This document shows, piece after piece, positions 1 to 11,900 of a DNA stretch of 28,772 nt (positions within the stretch are counted from its first letter, which is position 1; every line of letters begins with the position of its first letter). Source of the DNA: Silene noctiflora (taxonomy: Eukaryota; Streptophyta; Magnoliopsida; Caryophyllales; Caryophyllaceae); NCBI GenBank assembly GCA_009801015.1, contig VHZZ01002968.1:35879-64650 (forward strand). The letters run 5' to 3'. The notes under the pieces were generated by a model. That model saw only the letters and a program-made list of their open reading frames with translations, made no database searches and was not told the DNA's origin. Position numbers and translations under genes: made by a program.

Positions 1-431
1 GATGAAGCGCAGAAAGTCATGGAGGAAGCTGAAGCATTGAAGAGGGTTTGCATCTAATAATTGCTTTCCTAAGTATTTCAGCTTTATTATTTTCTCTTTT
101 GTACATGTCAGCTACCCTTAGCCTTACGAGATTACTATAATTTTCAGCTTGCTCCGAGACCCGAGCCTGTTGGGGATCCCACAAAATACTCTGCTGCAGA
201 TGTTCGTATCGTAAGTCGTGCTTTCTATCTCTGTACTCTCTTCGTGGCTGGGGCCCTTGAGGCAAAGTCTTTTTTTTCTTTGGACCGACTAACCTGAGAA
301 GTTTTGGTATCCGACAGACAGCCTCCAGTCACAGAGGATGTACTTGTATCTCTAAAATTTGTGTGTTATAGTGACATACTAACATAGTTTGGTTTGGAAT
401 TCTCTGGTGACTTGTTGTGAAGGAACTAAAC

Positions 432-482
<51 letters not shown>

Positions 483-1674
483 AGACTGATCAGAAGCTTC
501 GTGTCTGTGATATATGTGGAGCATTTCTGAGTGTTTATGACAGGTAATGTAAATCCTTTTGTTTCCCATCATCTATGGAGTTTTCCCTCGGAAGTCTAAA
601 CTGCTTTCTCCATTGCCACTTTCTTAAGATAACATGAGTGTTTGTGGGACTGAAAAGAATGTGGCACTGGAGAGAGATTTTGGCCCCAGTATTATGAGGA
701 TATATTTTGCAGCTTAAGAACGAGGGGTTTTTATTTTATGCTTGTAGTTCACGCAGTTATTAGCTACATGTTGTGGAGAACTGTCTACAGGGCTTGCTTT
801 GTATTGCTGCGTTTGTTATTTCTTGTTTGGTGGTTTTATAATGTATTGTTGTTTTCAGTGATCGTCGCTTAGCGGATCATTTTGGGGGAAAGCTTCATTT
901 GGGTTACATGCAAATACGTGAGAAGCTGGCTGAGCTTCAGGTATGACAATATTCATAATCTCATTATTAGGTATTTCACATTTTTAGGGCGTGCATTAAC
1001 TTGGGTACTATCGTAGTATTAGCATCTCAGTAATGATGGCCTATGCATGGGGACTGATAATTGTGAAGGCCTCAGAACCTATCACGTCATCCTTCTATTA
1101 CCCCTCGCTTGTTTTTGTGAATTTGTACCATATTACTATAGCTTTCTATTTGAAATTAATTGGCGGAAAGGTGGGTAACGCTTCAAATAGTAGGTCATTA
1201 ACATCTAGTGTTGATCTAGATTAGTTGTGAATTTGGGAAAATTCTCAAGACTCTGCGACTATGTGATCCAGGTGCTGATTTGTGTATCAATTGTTCTTCT
1301 GTAAAGGGTTTCGGTTGAGCCATCTGTGAGTTCTTCTTTAACTTAGAAGAGTGATTATCGCATTATTTTAATCTGACTTGGCGTTTGGCAACTGTTTAGA
1401 TTCTCTGAGGTTGGTTGGGACTTAACAGATGATGGGTTATCAGTGCATTTGCTTTTGTCAAAAAGATATCGAATAGAGGATTTGAACTTGCAGCTCCAAT
1501 TTGTAAGTGATGTAGATGTTATGTTTGAGGTCTGAGGTTTTACCGACTTTGTTGAATTGTGTGCTTGTGGACTGTGAATCTGTGATCATAGCTGCTACCT
1601 TCACTATGTTCTTAGTGTTGTTTCAAGTTGCACACTTGCACTTTTATGTTAAGTAGATCTAGTGTCATTTTGGT

Positions 1675-1736
<62 letters not shown>

Positions 1737-3605
1737 TCCCCCTCCTGCATTTAGAATTTTTAAATCAAGGGTTGCACTGTTAGATTTCATTAGAATATTT
1801 TAACTGGACCGTTGTCAATAGGTTTATATTGTGTATTAACACCATGGCTTTGGCTTACTCTAAACTAGTGAGTAATGTCTATGTGGCTATACTCAGGTTT
1901 AGTGCTTTTTATGTTCTACTGGGTCTGATTCTATAGGTTTCTTATCCGAAGGATCTTACGGCATTGCAAGTAGTGAAGTTCATTATCATGTTTTCTTTTT
2001 CTTTATTGTTGTATTCATTTTATGCAGCTATTTTTAATTTTTTATTCAGCAGCCACAATGTGTAATACATGAGTTAAAATCAAGGCTGTTTGGTGTATGA
2101 TGGCTGATATTTGTCAACTCCCAACCCTTTTTGGGCATGCTTCACTTTGTTTGGGTTGAATGATTAGGCTTTGATGCGTTTAGTCTACTACATGCTTCAG
2201 CGTTTTTTCATGTGTGATTTGTTCGGGTTGGATGAACTGCTGCTCTTTCTCCTCCCATTTGTTTTGAAGTGACTTATATAAATAAATGTGTAATCGATTT
2301 TACTGCATCTTGATGATTGGGATTGTGTTCTAAGCCAGCGTTTTGGAAATGTACTAGTTCTTTGAAGCATCAATGTAAGTTTATATTTAATTTTTTTTAC
2401 CATAGATATTCAAAGGTATGTATACTTCTATAGTGAATGTATATCTACTATTCTACTGGTAATCAATCTTGTATGTAGACTCAAGGGGTGATTATTATGT
2501 GAATGACTCGTGTTTTCAGGAAGAAAAGAACAAGAAGCGCAAGTTGATTGATGATGATAGAAGGTGAAGTTGCTTCACATCATTATTACTTGCCTTCACA
2601 TTCCAACATTTGGCCTGATACTTCCACTTTACAAAATTCATAATTTTTCCCCCATCTTAATTTTTAACTCCTTGTTTACAGGTCCAGAGAGCGAAGTCGT
2701 GACCTTGAAAGGGCTTCTAGCAGGGATAGAAACAGGGGTGATAGTCGTGAACAAAGGGACTATAACCGAAAAAGTAGAGACTATGGTAGGAATAATGACG
2801 GAGATCGTGGTTATGACCGTGATCGTGAACGAGATAGGGAACGCTCCCGCAGTTATGACGCAAGAAGTAGGCGTCGGTCTCGGTCCCGCTCCAGGGATCG
2901 CTCTAGGGATTATGGTCGTGATTATGACCGGAGCAGGTATTACTATATTCCTCTTTTTTTTGGTGATATAAATCTTTTATCTGCTTGGAACTTGTAGTAT
3001 TGAGTTAACTTTGTAGTTGTAAGACACTCATGTGAAGTTGAACATTATTTTCCGTGACATTTTTTTGTGAATAATGTATCTGCTAGTGAAGTAGTGAACC
3101 AGTGATTCATGACTGCAATGCGATTGCAGGTCTTGCTTGCATCCCACCACATAAAGTTTTTTTTAGGATTATTATCCCTTTCTTCTTTTGAGTTATGTTT
3201 ATAAAATATTGTTGGGAATCCATGTGAGAATCATTGCATCATACCCTTTGGTCATTTAAAGTGTCGCTTGGGAATCAACTCGAATCTATGCAGCCTGACA
3301 CCTGTTAAAATGACGTGATGCTCTACATCCTTGCGAGTTACTACCCAATACCCACAATGAAATCGTATACACGCTTTCATGGCAAAATGACTTGTATTTG
3401 ACATTAAAAAGAAGCACAATTAGTCTAGCGACTCTTTTAGCATGATCACAATCTAGAATTTAACTTTCTATACTGATGAGTGGTGATGATATTGAGCCGA
3501 AGATGTCATTCATGGTTGATTAATTACGCTTTGTTCAGCTCTGTTTATAAACATTATAATTCTGGTGGTTGCTTTTGCAGGCGGAACGATCGGGAGCGAT
3601 ACTAG
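1..3605 (+). CDS. LUC7: LUC7-like U1 snRNP-associated protein, 3' part (5' end outside window)
   Basis: Seven exons join in one frame with GT-AG introns: 1-45, 148-210, 485-543, 859-940, 2520-2563, 2682-2936 and 3581-3605 (TAG stop), giving the last 190 residues. In order they encode the end of a coiled coil (DEAQKVMEEAEALKR), a linker (LAPRPEPVGDPTKY), the second zinc finger (CDICGAFLSVYDSDRR then LADHFGGKLHLGYMQIREKL), a lysine-rich segment, and an RS/RD/RE-rich tail with many SRD, RDR and RSRS units. LUC7 proteins are U1 snRNP components that help choose 5' splice sites; in Arabidopsis LUC7 affects alternative splicing, particularly of terminal introns. The N-terminal CCCH finger must lie upstream of this window. 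Intron 4 (941-2519) is unusually long. The zinc finger and following helix match plant LUC7A/B closely from memory; which paralogue this is cannot be decided here. Confidence 0.93.
434..478 (+). repeat. 45-nt poly(T) tract next to a LUC7 splice acceptor
   Basis: An uninterrupted run of 45 T residues in LUC7 intron 2 ends six bases before the first base of exon 3 (acceptor ATGTAG at 479-484). It therefore forms the polypyrimidine tract of that 3' splice site. Homopolymers this long are normally length-polymorphic, and the assembled length may be inexact. Confidence 0.9.
1676..1736 (+). repeat. Compound microsatellite T(35)-(GT)13 in LUC7 intron 4
   Basis: Thirty-five T residues (1676-1710) run directly into thirteen GT repeats (1711-1736). 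It lies inside the 1.6-kb fourth intron of the LUC7-like gene, far from both splice sites. It may be a useful polymorphic marker; no function is apparent. Confidence 0.9.
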
Positions 3606-4397
3606 ATACCAGATGTGTATCTGCTTCTACATCACCTGCCCTCTTCTCTCCTCTTTCGTTTAGGCAAAACGTAGCTAGACGACGGTGCCTTGAACACATT
3701 ATGTTGTGAACTATGACTTGTATGAATTAGTTTCGTTGGTTGAAAAGAGTTTAACATTCCTCCAGCCACTTTCAGTTGTATTCGTGGAGACTTGACTAAC
3801 GACACTTCCAATGTAGAGTTTGAGACTAACGACACTTTCGATAATAAAATGTTAAAACTAAAGTTGTCATTTTTTAACATAAAATCGATGATAACATTTT
3901 ATCCAAAAATATTTACATTTTATCGTAAAATGCTCACATTTTTGTCAATTTGAAACAAGAATTTGCCATTTTCATTTTCTGACATCACGATTTATATTCC
4001 GATTTAATATAGAAAGAACATGAATCATTCATTTTTTTTTTCTTGGGAAAATGAAAAGCTAATTCGTAACCTCACGCCTTGTAAATCACATGGGGGCATG
4101 CACACAAGGCCATGATTGTGGAAATGTCGGCATGCATGATATGAATTTTGGCATCGAAGAAAACCAATGAAGAAGTTGCCTTCAACAACTACGTAGCCTT
4201 GATTCTACAACTACTTGACAAACCACGTGAACTCAACAATGAGTGTATTCAATTCAAATGGTCTACTGGTAGCAACTAACCGAAATGTCAAAATTGACCA
4301 TATCCAATCGTCGTTCGCGACTTCGGCCAGATAAATTGAGACTACTCCAATCCGAGTTAATTTGATCTAACCTGGTCAGTTTTGTTGGTTTTAATGC
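3606..4397. other. LUC7 3' UTR and intergenic DNA
   Basis: No coding region is supported. The first ~250 bases are probably LUC7 3' UTR. The words ACTAACGACACTT occur twice (about 3796 and 3828), a short tandem duplication about 32 bases apart. At about 3848-3885 ATGTTAAAA and TTTTTTAACAT form a small inverted repeat. The rest (3900-4397) shows no recognisable element. Confidence 0.6.
3843..3848 (+). terminator. Possible polyadenylation signal of the LUC7-like gene
   Basis: A canonical AATAAA lies about 240 bases after the LUC7 stop codon, in a T-rich context with further AATAAA-like words nearby. The distance suits a plant 3' UTR, but plant signals are loose and no cleavage site can be seen. 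Confidence 0.3.
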
Positions 4398-4400
4398 TAA

Positions 4401-4536
4401 GACCTGTTCTTTTGAATTTAATTTTAGCTCATTTCAATTCAGTTCAACTTTCTCTTCACAAATTAATTCCTTACTTCAGTTCAGTTCAGATCCATTAAGT
4501 TCTGTTCAGACGATTTTAGTCCAAAAGAACAAAGCC
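4401..4536. mobile_element. Tourist-like MITE, copy 1 (136 bp, TAA target duplication)
   Basis: The ends are inverted: GACCTGTTCTTTTG at the left and, read on the reverse strand, GGCTTTGTTCTTTTG at the right. Both sides carry the trinucleotide TAA (4398-4400 and 4537-4539), the pattern of TWA target duplications made by PIF/Harbinger-related MITEs. The interior contains degenerate CAGTTCAGTTC runs. A second member is at 21183-21399, with its GAACT-rich interior in the opposite orientation. No coding capacity. Confidence 0.7.
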
Positions 4537-4626
4537 TAACTCGATCATTTTAACATAATACTCTCTTTGTCTCGGTCATTTGCTTATCTTTTTTTTATTG
4601 GGCGTCTCATTCGTTTGTTTACAAAT

Positions 4627-4812
4627 GTTTTTTTTTTTTGTGTAAACCGGGGTGTCCACTGTCGACAACCGTGTATAATCCCCTTGTCGCGGGTGCTCTT
4701 ATGAAGAGGTAAACGACTGGCCTAAGAGTTTGCTTCATTCCCATGAGCAGGGATCGAACCTATGATCTCATGATTAAGGGATGAGATGAGCAACCACTTC
4801 ACCAAATCCATT
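4627..4812 (-). mobile_element. tRNA-derived SINE with poly(A) tail (reverse strand)
   Basis: On the reverse strand there is an RNA polymerase III type 2 promoter: A box TGGTGAAGTGG (4794-4804, matching TRGYNNARYGG) and B box GGTTCGATCCC (4750-4760, one mismatch to the consensus), separated by 33 bases as in tRNAs. About 110 bases of non-tRNA body follow, and the element ends in an A run, seen as the T tract at about 4627-4638 on the + strand. Head, body and tail in this order are the hallmark of a SINE. It is not a functional tRNA, because no cloverleaf with acceptor stem is formed. The target duplication was not identified, so the outer limits are approximate. Confidence 0.72.
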
Positions 4813-5917
4813 TGATTAAGCGACATAATTTAGTGCTAAAAAACGCCACAAATAATTGCCCTCTCATTCATTGTCAACCACCACAAATAATCTTCTACTT
4901 TTTCCTTGATATGGACGATCAACTTTTTTAGTGCAATAAATATCACGTCAATCTTGTTTAAAAGAACAAAACAACGGAAAGAAAATACGTTGAAAGAACT
5001 GAAAAGCAATGAAAGTCCTTAAAAATCTTAGATGAGTACTTTAAAAGAAAATTCTAATAACTTTAACATGATCTATTTTACAAACTTGTGATTTTATATC
5101 TTGAAAATCTAAATAGAAAATATAATAATCACTCGTAAAAATACAATAAACTAAGTTTATAAAGAAATATACATAAATAAATTTGAAAAATAAAAATCTA
5201 TAAACATAAACATAATCTTTTCGTACAAGCTCATGATTTTACATCCATATCGAAAAAGAAAATGTATATGATATAGTATCATATAATATTCGCCATTTTT
5301 TATGTAAGACGACGATACTATCTATTTTAAGTTAGTTAAGATAGGTCAAATATAAGCAATTATATGCAACTGTTTTTAAATGTTACTTACTCCGTACATT
5401 TTACCGTTTAAAATAAGATTTGTTGAAGTTTAATAGCAATATCATTTCCCAGATTTACAGTAGGTCTTCTGAGAGACCGTCTTCCATTAAAATTAGTGGG
5501 AGACATAACCTGAAAAACTATTGTTAAATAACTTTCTCACATTATGTGAGAGGTCTTTCAATAACGTTATTAAGAAATCATCTCTCTCGTGTTTTTGCGA
5601 TTTATATTCCAACACAAATGGTATAAACGCGTAGTCCACACCACATTCGATCATTTATTTACATCCCAAAAACACATGGTTGCCTCCTTATACGTTCGTT
5701 GCTTAACGAAGTCTATTTTCTTCTTCACTATTTCTTCTTTCTTCATTTCTTCAAATCAAATCCAAAAAAAACTAAAATAAAATAAAATAAACGGAAGCTG
5801 GTCAAATTGGTCAATCAGCTTCCTCTCCCAAAAAAATTGAAAAAAATTTGAAACTTTGAATCTGGGTTTTTTGTGGGCAATTCAGAAAACACAAAAAGAT
5901 TGAATTTTGGAGGTAGC
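4813..5917. other. AT-rich intergenic DNA and upstream region of the aspartic protease gene
   Basis: No gene is supported. A MITE-like relic lies near 5462-5565: it has TGAGAGACCGTCTTCC at one side, GTGAGAGGTCTTTC at the other, and a perfect hairpin TCTCACA-TTA-TGTGAGA at about 5535-5551. Near 5769-5790 there is a short AAAAT pentamer run. The last ~100 bases before the start codon at 5918 are probably 5' UTR. No convincing TATA box was recognised. Confidence 0.5.
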
Positions 5918-8900
5918 ATGATGAATTTAAGGAAAATTATGGTGATGGGTTTGTGTATAATGCAAGTAATTTCAATGGTGTATGGTAATGCTTTATTCAA
6001 AGTTGAGCATAAATTTAAAGGAGGAAGGAAAACAATAAAAGAGCTAAGAGCTCATGATCAATATCGCCATCGCCATGGTAGATTTCTTGCTACCGTTGAT
6101 CTTCCTCTTGGTGGTAATGGTCAGCCATCTGATGCTGGGTTTGTGCTTTTTTGTTTTAATCCTCTCTTTTTTATTTTGAATTTAAGCTTAGTTTGCAAGT
6201 TTTCTGTTCATTTTGTTAATAGAGGAATTTGCGGGAGCTATTGAGTCACTAGGGTAATGTTAATGTTGTTGTTGCTGTTATGATTGTGTTACCTTGCAAG
6301 TTTTCTGTTGGTTTTTTTTGCTAATTTTGTTAATCTTGGAATTTGCGGAAGTCATTGAGGCTGGGATAATGTTAATTTCTGTTTATGGTGAATTGGGTTG
6401 AGTTTCAATTTTGAATGCATTAATGTTTTAAGGATTTAGTTATATCTTCAATGGTATTACTATTTTCATTTATTTTTTCTGGTGTATATCATTCGATTTA
6501 GTCCGAATTTGAGCAAAGTAGGACCACTTGGGTGGTAAAGCTCTTGCTCATGAGTTTGCTGCATTTCTAAGACCTCCGCTTAAGCTAAAACAACCCTTTT
6601 CCAGTAAGTGCTCACTATTTTTGTGTTAGTGAGGTGTATAAGGAGATGCAAGTTTTAGACATGTGAAAACTTTGACGAATTCTGAGATTTTAGGGACTCT
6701 AGACATGTGCTGGGTTTGTGCTTTTTGTTCTAATCCTCTCTTTTTATTCTGATTTTAAGCTTAGTTTGTAAGTTTTCTGTTGGTTTTTGCTAATTGGGTT
6801 AATCTCGGAATTTACTGGAGCTATTGAGGCATTGGGGGAATGCTAGTTTGTGTTTATGGTTAATTGGGTTGAGTTTCAGTTTTGAATGCATTAATGTGCT
6901 TAGGATTAATTATATCTTCAACGGTATTATCATTTTCATTTTTTTTTTTTTTTTTGGTGTATATCATTCTGCTTAGTCCAGATTTGAGCAGGATAGGACC
7001 ACTAGAGCGATAAAGCTCTTCCTCATGAGTTTTAACATTGATGCATTCCTGAGACCTCTAGATAAGCTATAACAGCCCCTTACCAGTTGATCTAAAGGCT
7101 TAACACTATCGTTTTATTGAGGTGTATAAGGAGATGCAAAGTTGTAGACAGGTGAAAACTTTGATGAGTTCCGAGATTTGTAGGGGCTCTAGATATCTAT
7201 TTTTGTGTGGAAGGATTCATGCTTCATGATGTAGAGATTGTAGGCAGAATGTGTTGTGTAGTAATTCTCTAAAGTTGGCCACGAAAGTTGGTTTGTGTGA
7301 GTGGTAAAGACTCTTCATCTCTTAAACAAGTGGTCTTTGGTTCGAGTATTGGCTCATGCGAGTTAAAGACCAATCTTGGAAGAAGTACAAATTGTGAGAT
7401 AGTTGACATGTCCATGCGAGTTAAAAGACCAATCCTGGAAGTAGTACTCACTGATTATTGTCACAATGCCTAGGAGCAGTGAATTAATTGCTGGAAGCCT
7501 TGAGTTATGCTAATCCGCGAAAGTAGTTATTAAACCCCTTAAGTTTGCTAATTCAATGGAGCTGTCAGTCATAGCAGTTACATATATAAATGAAAGAATT
7601 TATTGTCCAACTTATTTGTTTTCCTGGATTGATTTAGTTTAGGAGAAGTGTAATTAACTGAGTCTGGCTGATGTGTATCTAGGCTCTACTTTACCAAAAT
7701 TCAGCTTGGGAATCCTCCTACGGACTATCATGTGCAAGTTGATACAGGAAGTGATGTTCTTTGGGTTAATTGTGCTGGCTGTAATAATTGTCCGAAGAGA
7801 AGTGGGCTAGGAGTACGTTTCCTGACTTTTACCCGTAATTACTTGACCCATTCATTGTTCATAGTGCTTTCAAAATTTCAGTAAAAGCTTGTCAACGAGT
7901 TGTGAAATCTCTATCTGTGACTAATGTTAATGTTATTTTCATGCTACAGATAAAACTAAATCTTTACGATCCAAAGAGTTCATCTACAGCCGACTTAATT
8001 AATTGCGATGAAAAGCAGTGCGCCATGATTTACCAGGGTATCTTATCTGGTTGTGAGTCACATATGCTTTGTCTGTATGAAGTTACATACGGAGATGGAA
8101 GCTCAACTTCTGGTTACTTTGTTGAAGATACATTTCATTATGATAAAGTAACTGGCAATCAGCAAACTACAATTGGAAATAGCTCTGTAGTATTTGGGTA
8201 ATTAAAACTTTTTTTTTTTTTACCATTGTCCCTTTACCATGCACAGTAAGATTAAGAGTAAGAGAAACGAATGAAGCGAGTTTTGAATGTAGTTAATGAG
8301 CCTTCTGGAAAAACGAAAGTTATATCTATCTGTCTGGTGAACTTGTGTGAATTTATACCTTAGCAACATATACTTTGGAGGGATTTGCCATGTCTTATAG
8401 CTGGTTCTTTCAAAGACCGTTTAACCATAGGAAAAAGGGGTAGCTCAACAGTTAAATCATGGGTCTCATCATACATTTTCTTGCAGCTTTGGTGATAATA
8501 CAATGTTTCGCTAGTACCGAGACATCAGCTTTCTTGAATCATCAGTTTTACCTTTTATGAGACTCAATTGTTTGGTCTTAAGGCTATTATGCTTGCTGAG
8601 ACATTATTGTCATGGATCTATAATCTTGTAAGCACTTCTATTGGGTTACAAACTTTGGCTATGTTCATGTATTCCAACCCTGGGGAACTCTCAATCTCTA
8701 GTAACATCTCAAATTACCTAGTCCAAGTTTATTTTTCCGATCCCCAACCACATTTGGTAAATAAATAATGGAACCAAAGCACTCTTATGTCTTAAAAGAA
8801 TAACTAAGCCAAACTACACTGGGTTTGAATGTCCTTGATGAAGTTTCCTATAAATACAAGGTGTAGCTATAAATGTGTCTGTAATTTTTCATGTTTTCAA

Positions 8901-11900
8901 TCACTTCCACTTAAACGCTAAGGTCGGATATGTTTCTCCGAACATGTTCTTTTTCTACTTTTATGTTAAACTATATAATGCTTTTGGTGGTTTGAAATTA
9001 TACCTTTTTTCTTTGTCAGGTGTGGGTCAAAACAATCTGGTCAGTTAAGTAACTCTGATGAAGCACTTGATGGGATCATTGGTTTTGGACAAGCAAACTC
9101 GTCTGTGATTTCCCAGCTTAGTGCAGCCGGGAAGGTTCAAAAGAGTTTCTCTCATTGTTTGGACAATGATGACGGGGGTGGAATCTTCGCCATTGGGAAA
9201 CTCGTTGAGCCAAAGCTAAATACTACTCCGTTAATCCCAAATCAGTATGTGATAGTGTCACTCACTTTTTGTTTTTTTGCTTAACAAATTATTTATCATT
9301 TATGCTATCTAAACAATTGTGTGAATATTTTACTGTTTTAGTTTATAGTCCGCATTTTCTTGACTTACATATACATGCTGTCACTTTGATTCCATCTTCC
9401 TAGGAGGCTAGGACATAGTCTAGCCTTCTTTATAGTACCGAGATCTTATGTTGGATGGCTATTGGGAAGTATGAACTATTAGTGGTAGACTGGTAGGTGG
9501 TGCCGTGGTGGTTATAAAACCACGCAGAGATTCCACTATCCAAAAAAGGGTATTGGCATATATACCCACAAGCTTTTTCATTTATTGCAGTAAGCCTAGG
9601 AGTCAAGAATTGTGCACAACCAGACGACTTATGAAATTTACTATTTGCCAATGTCTGGAAACAAAATTGAAAACGAAACGTCTTTAGAACTATTGCTCAT
9701 GAACAGCTTGGTTATGATCGGGGAACTGAAAAATTCTTTTCTAATTGTCAAGTTCTATGGATTCTTTCACGGTCTGGGGACTTGAGTAGTGCAACATTTC
9801 AATTTTTCTTGTTTACAGTTTTTAGTTACGAGATTGTGACATCTTGTTAATTATGATAGTGTCTTATATGTGGAATGCAGAAGCGCGTAGGCCAATCCCG
9901 GCAACTGGATGTCAGAGTGGTCACTTGATTACCAAGTTCTGTTTTTGATTTTTTTTGCATGTTTAGTTAGGTTCAAGTTTCATGTTAATATTGTAATCAG
10001 ACTGCTACTACTCTCTTAGGGCGCATTACAATGTTTTCATGAAGAGTATAGAGGTGGCTGGTGATGTTCTAGAACTTTCTACAGATTCCTCTGGGAGTGA
10101 TAGAGGGGCAATAATCGATAGTGGTACAACTCTGGCTTATCTTCCAGATGATGTTTATAACGCAATTGTTAAAAAGGTGCGTGTCTTAGATGGCCTTTGA
10201 TGCTACTGGATATGCCATATGTCATTTGGGGGTTTAATGATCATCTGCTTCTGCGTTTTACTCTGTTCACAAAAAGCAGATTCTTTCCAAGCAATCAGGA
10301 CTAACGTTACACACTGTTCAGGACCAATTCAAATGCTTTCATTACACTGGAAAGTATGTTTCTGTAACCTTTTATTTGGATTGATGTTCCCTTAGGCTTG
10401 CATTGAATACACATAGTCTAGAATATGTTTATTTGGCTCATTTTCCGATACTTTGCTGTCCCTACTTTCCATCTATGCAACCTAAACCAGCCTCTTTTGT
10501 TTGGCACGTGTCCATGAGTTAGGACAGCCAACGAGGCATAGCTCGTATTGTCAGTGAAAAAACATTTTTATAGGACACGACAACTAAAATTTAATGTGTG
10601 AGACCATAATTTGTGTTGTAAGAGGAAAATCCTTCTAACATGGGAGAGATCCCAACTTGTATCCAAGCAGATATATGTAGTAAAATGGGTTACACACTTA
10701 CACCCCTATGATGCTCCTATGTCCTACACAGATCGCTTTTTGTTGATTAATTTCACGGGTTACAATTAAATGTTTTATTAACTATAGATTTATGTTGCTT
10801 TTGTGCATACTAATCTGTCTTTAACCTTTTTTTACTGTGTTGCAGTCTTGATGATAATTTCCCGAGTGTTATTTTCCATTTCGAAAATTCCCTCAAATTG
10901 ACTGTATATCCTCACGAATATCTCTTCCCACTCGGCGAGGATGTAAGCATACCTACCTTGCTATCCCTATAACTTTTAGGTGAAAAGAAGATATCATGTG
11001 CGTAGGGCTAACATATTAATTGATCAAATGTACTAATTGATTTCCATCTAAAATTCACAGGATCACAAGTGGTGTTTTGGTTGGATGAGCAGCGGAATGC
11101 AGTCTCGAGATGGAAAGGATGTTACTATTTTGGGAGGTACAGTTACTCTACTAATTATAGAACTAATGTGGTTTTTTACAAATGGCAAGTGAAAAAAGCG
11201 TGTACGGAGAACCAAGAGGGATGACAGAATTGATCGGATTCTCTTTTCTCTATGAACTGGCTCATTTTGGTTTCCACTTTGCTGCAGATATTGTACTGTC
11301 TAGCAAACTTGTATACTACGACCTCGAGAATGGAACTATTGGCTGGACTCCATACAACTGTAAGCGTACAACAATGTTGATGATTTTTCTGGTTAATGAA
11401 TTTTTTTTTTTTGGTGCTCACTGGTTAATGAAATATAAAAATAAACTAAGATGACATGGGCAAATAATCCTTTGACGCAGTTCCTACTAGTAAACTTTTG
11501 TTGTTGGTCATTAGGAGGGATAGGGCTATGTATATGTAGGCCTGGGAAACGCGTAATCTGTGTAGGATCATTTCATGCATGCTTTGATTTGGGTATGCGT
11601 TGGGTGACTTGAGTCAGGTCGGGTATGTTTCGGGTGTATTTATCATCAGCTTATTTCAGGAGAGGTAGTACCATTCGGCTCCGGTCAATTTTGACAGGTT
11701 TTGTATATCCGACCCTTACCCCTTACCCTGCCAATGCTGCCATAAAGTCATAGACGGGTAGCTGTCAGACATTGGAGTAACGTTCAAATGGTCCATAGCT
11801 TTTACAGTTGCCTCTCGACTCTCGAGCTTAAACTAGTAAACGGTTTTGACTCACTCAATTCGGGGTTCGCTCTAACTGCTAGAATGCTATATTTCAGGCT

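Noticed and set aside
1033..1224. 63-codon open frame on the + strand
   Set aside because: It lies wholly in LUC7 intron 4, has no recognisable motif and is no longer than expected by chance.
2564..2971. 135-codon open frame on the + strand
   Set aside because: It overlaps the LUC7 RS-domain exon (2682-2936) in another frame and runs across intron sequence on both sides. The RS-encoding frame fits the splice sites and the family.
4740..4812. Functional tRNA gene on the reverse strand
   Set aside because: A and B boxes are present, but acceptor and anticodon stems do not form. The A-tailed body identifies it as a SINE.
5873..5917. Longer N-terminus for the aspartic protease
   Set aside because: The in-frame extension begins with GTG and not ATG, and would place polar residues ahead of the clear signal peptide. 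The ATG at 5918 is the proper start.
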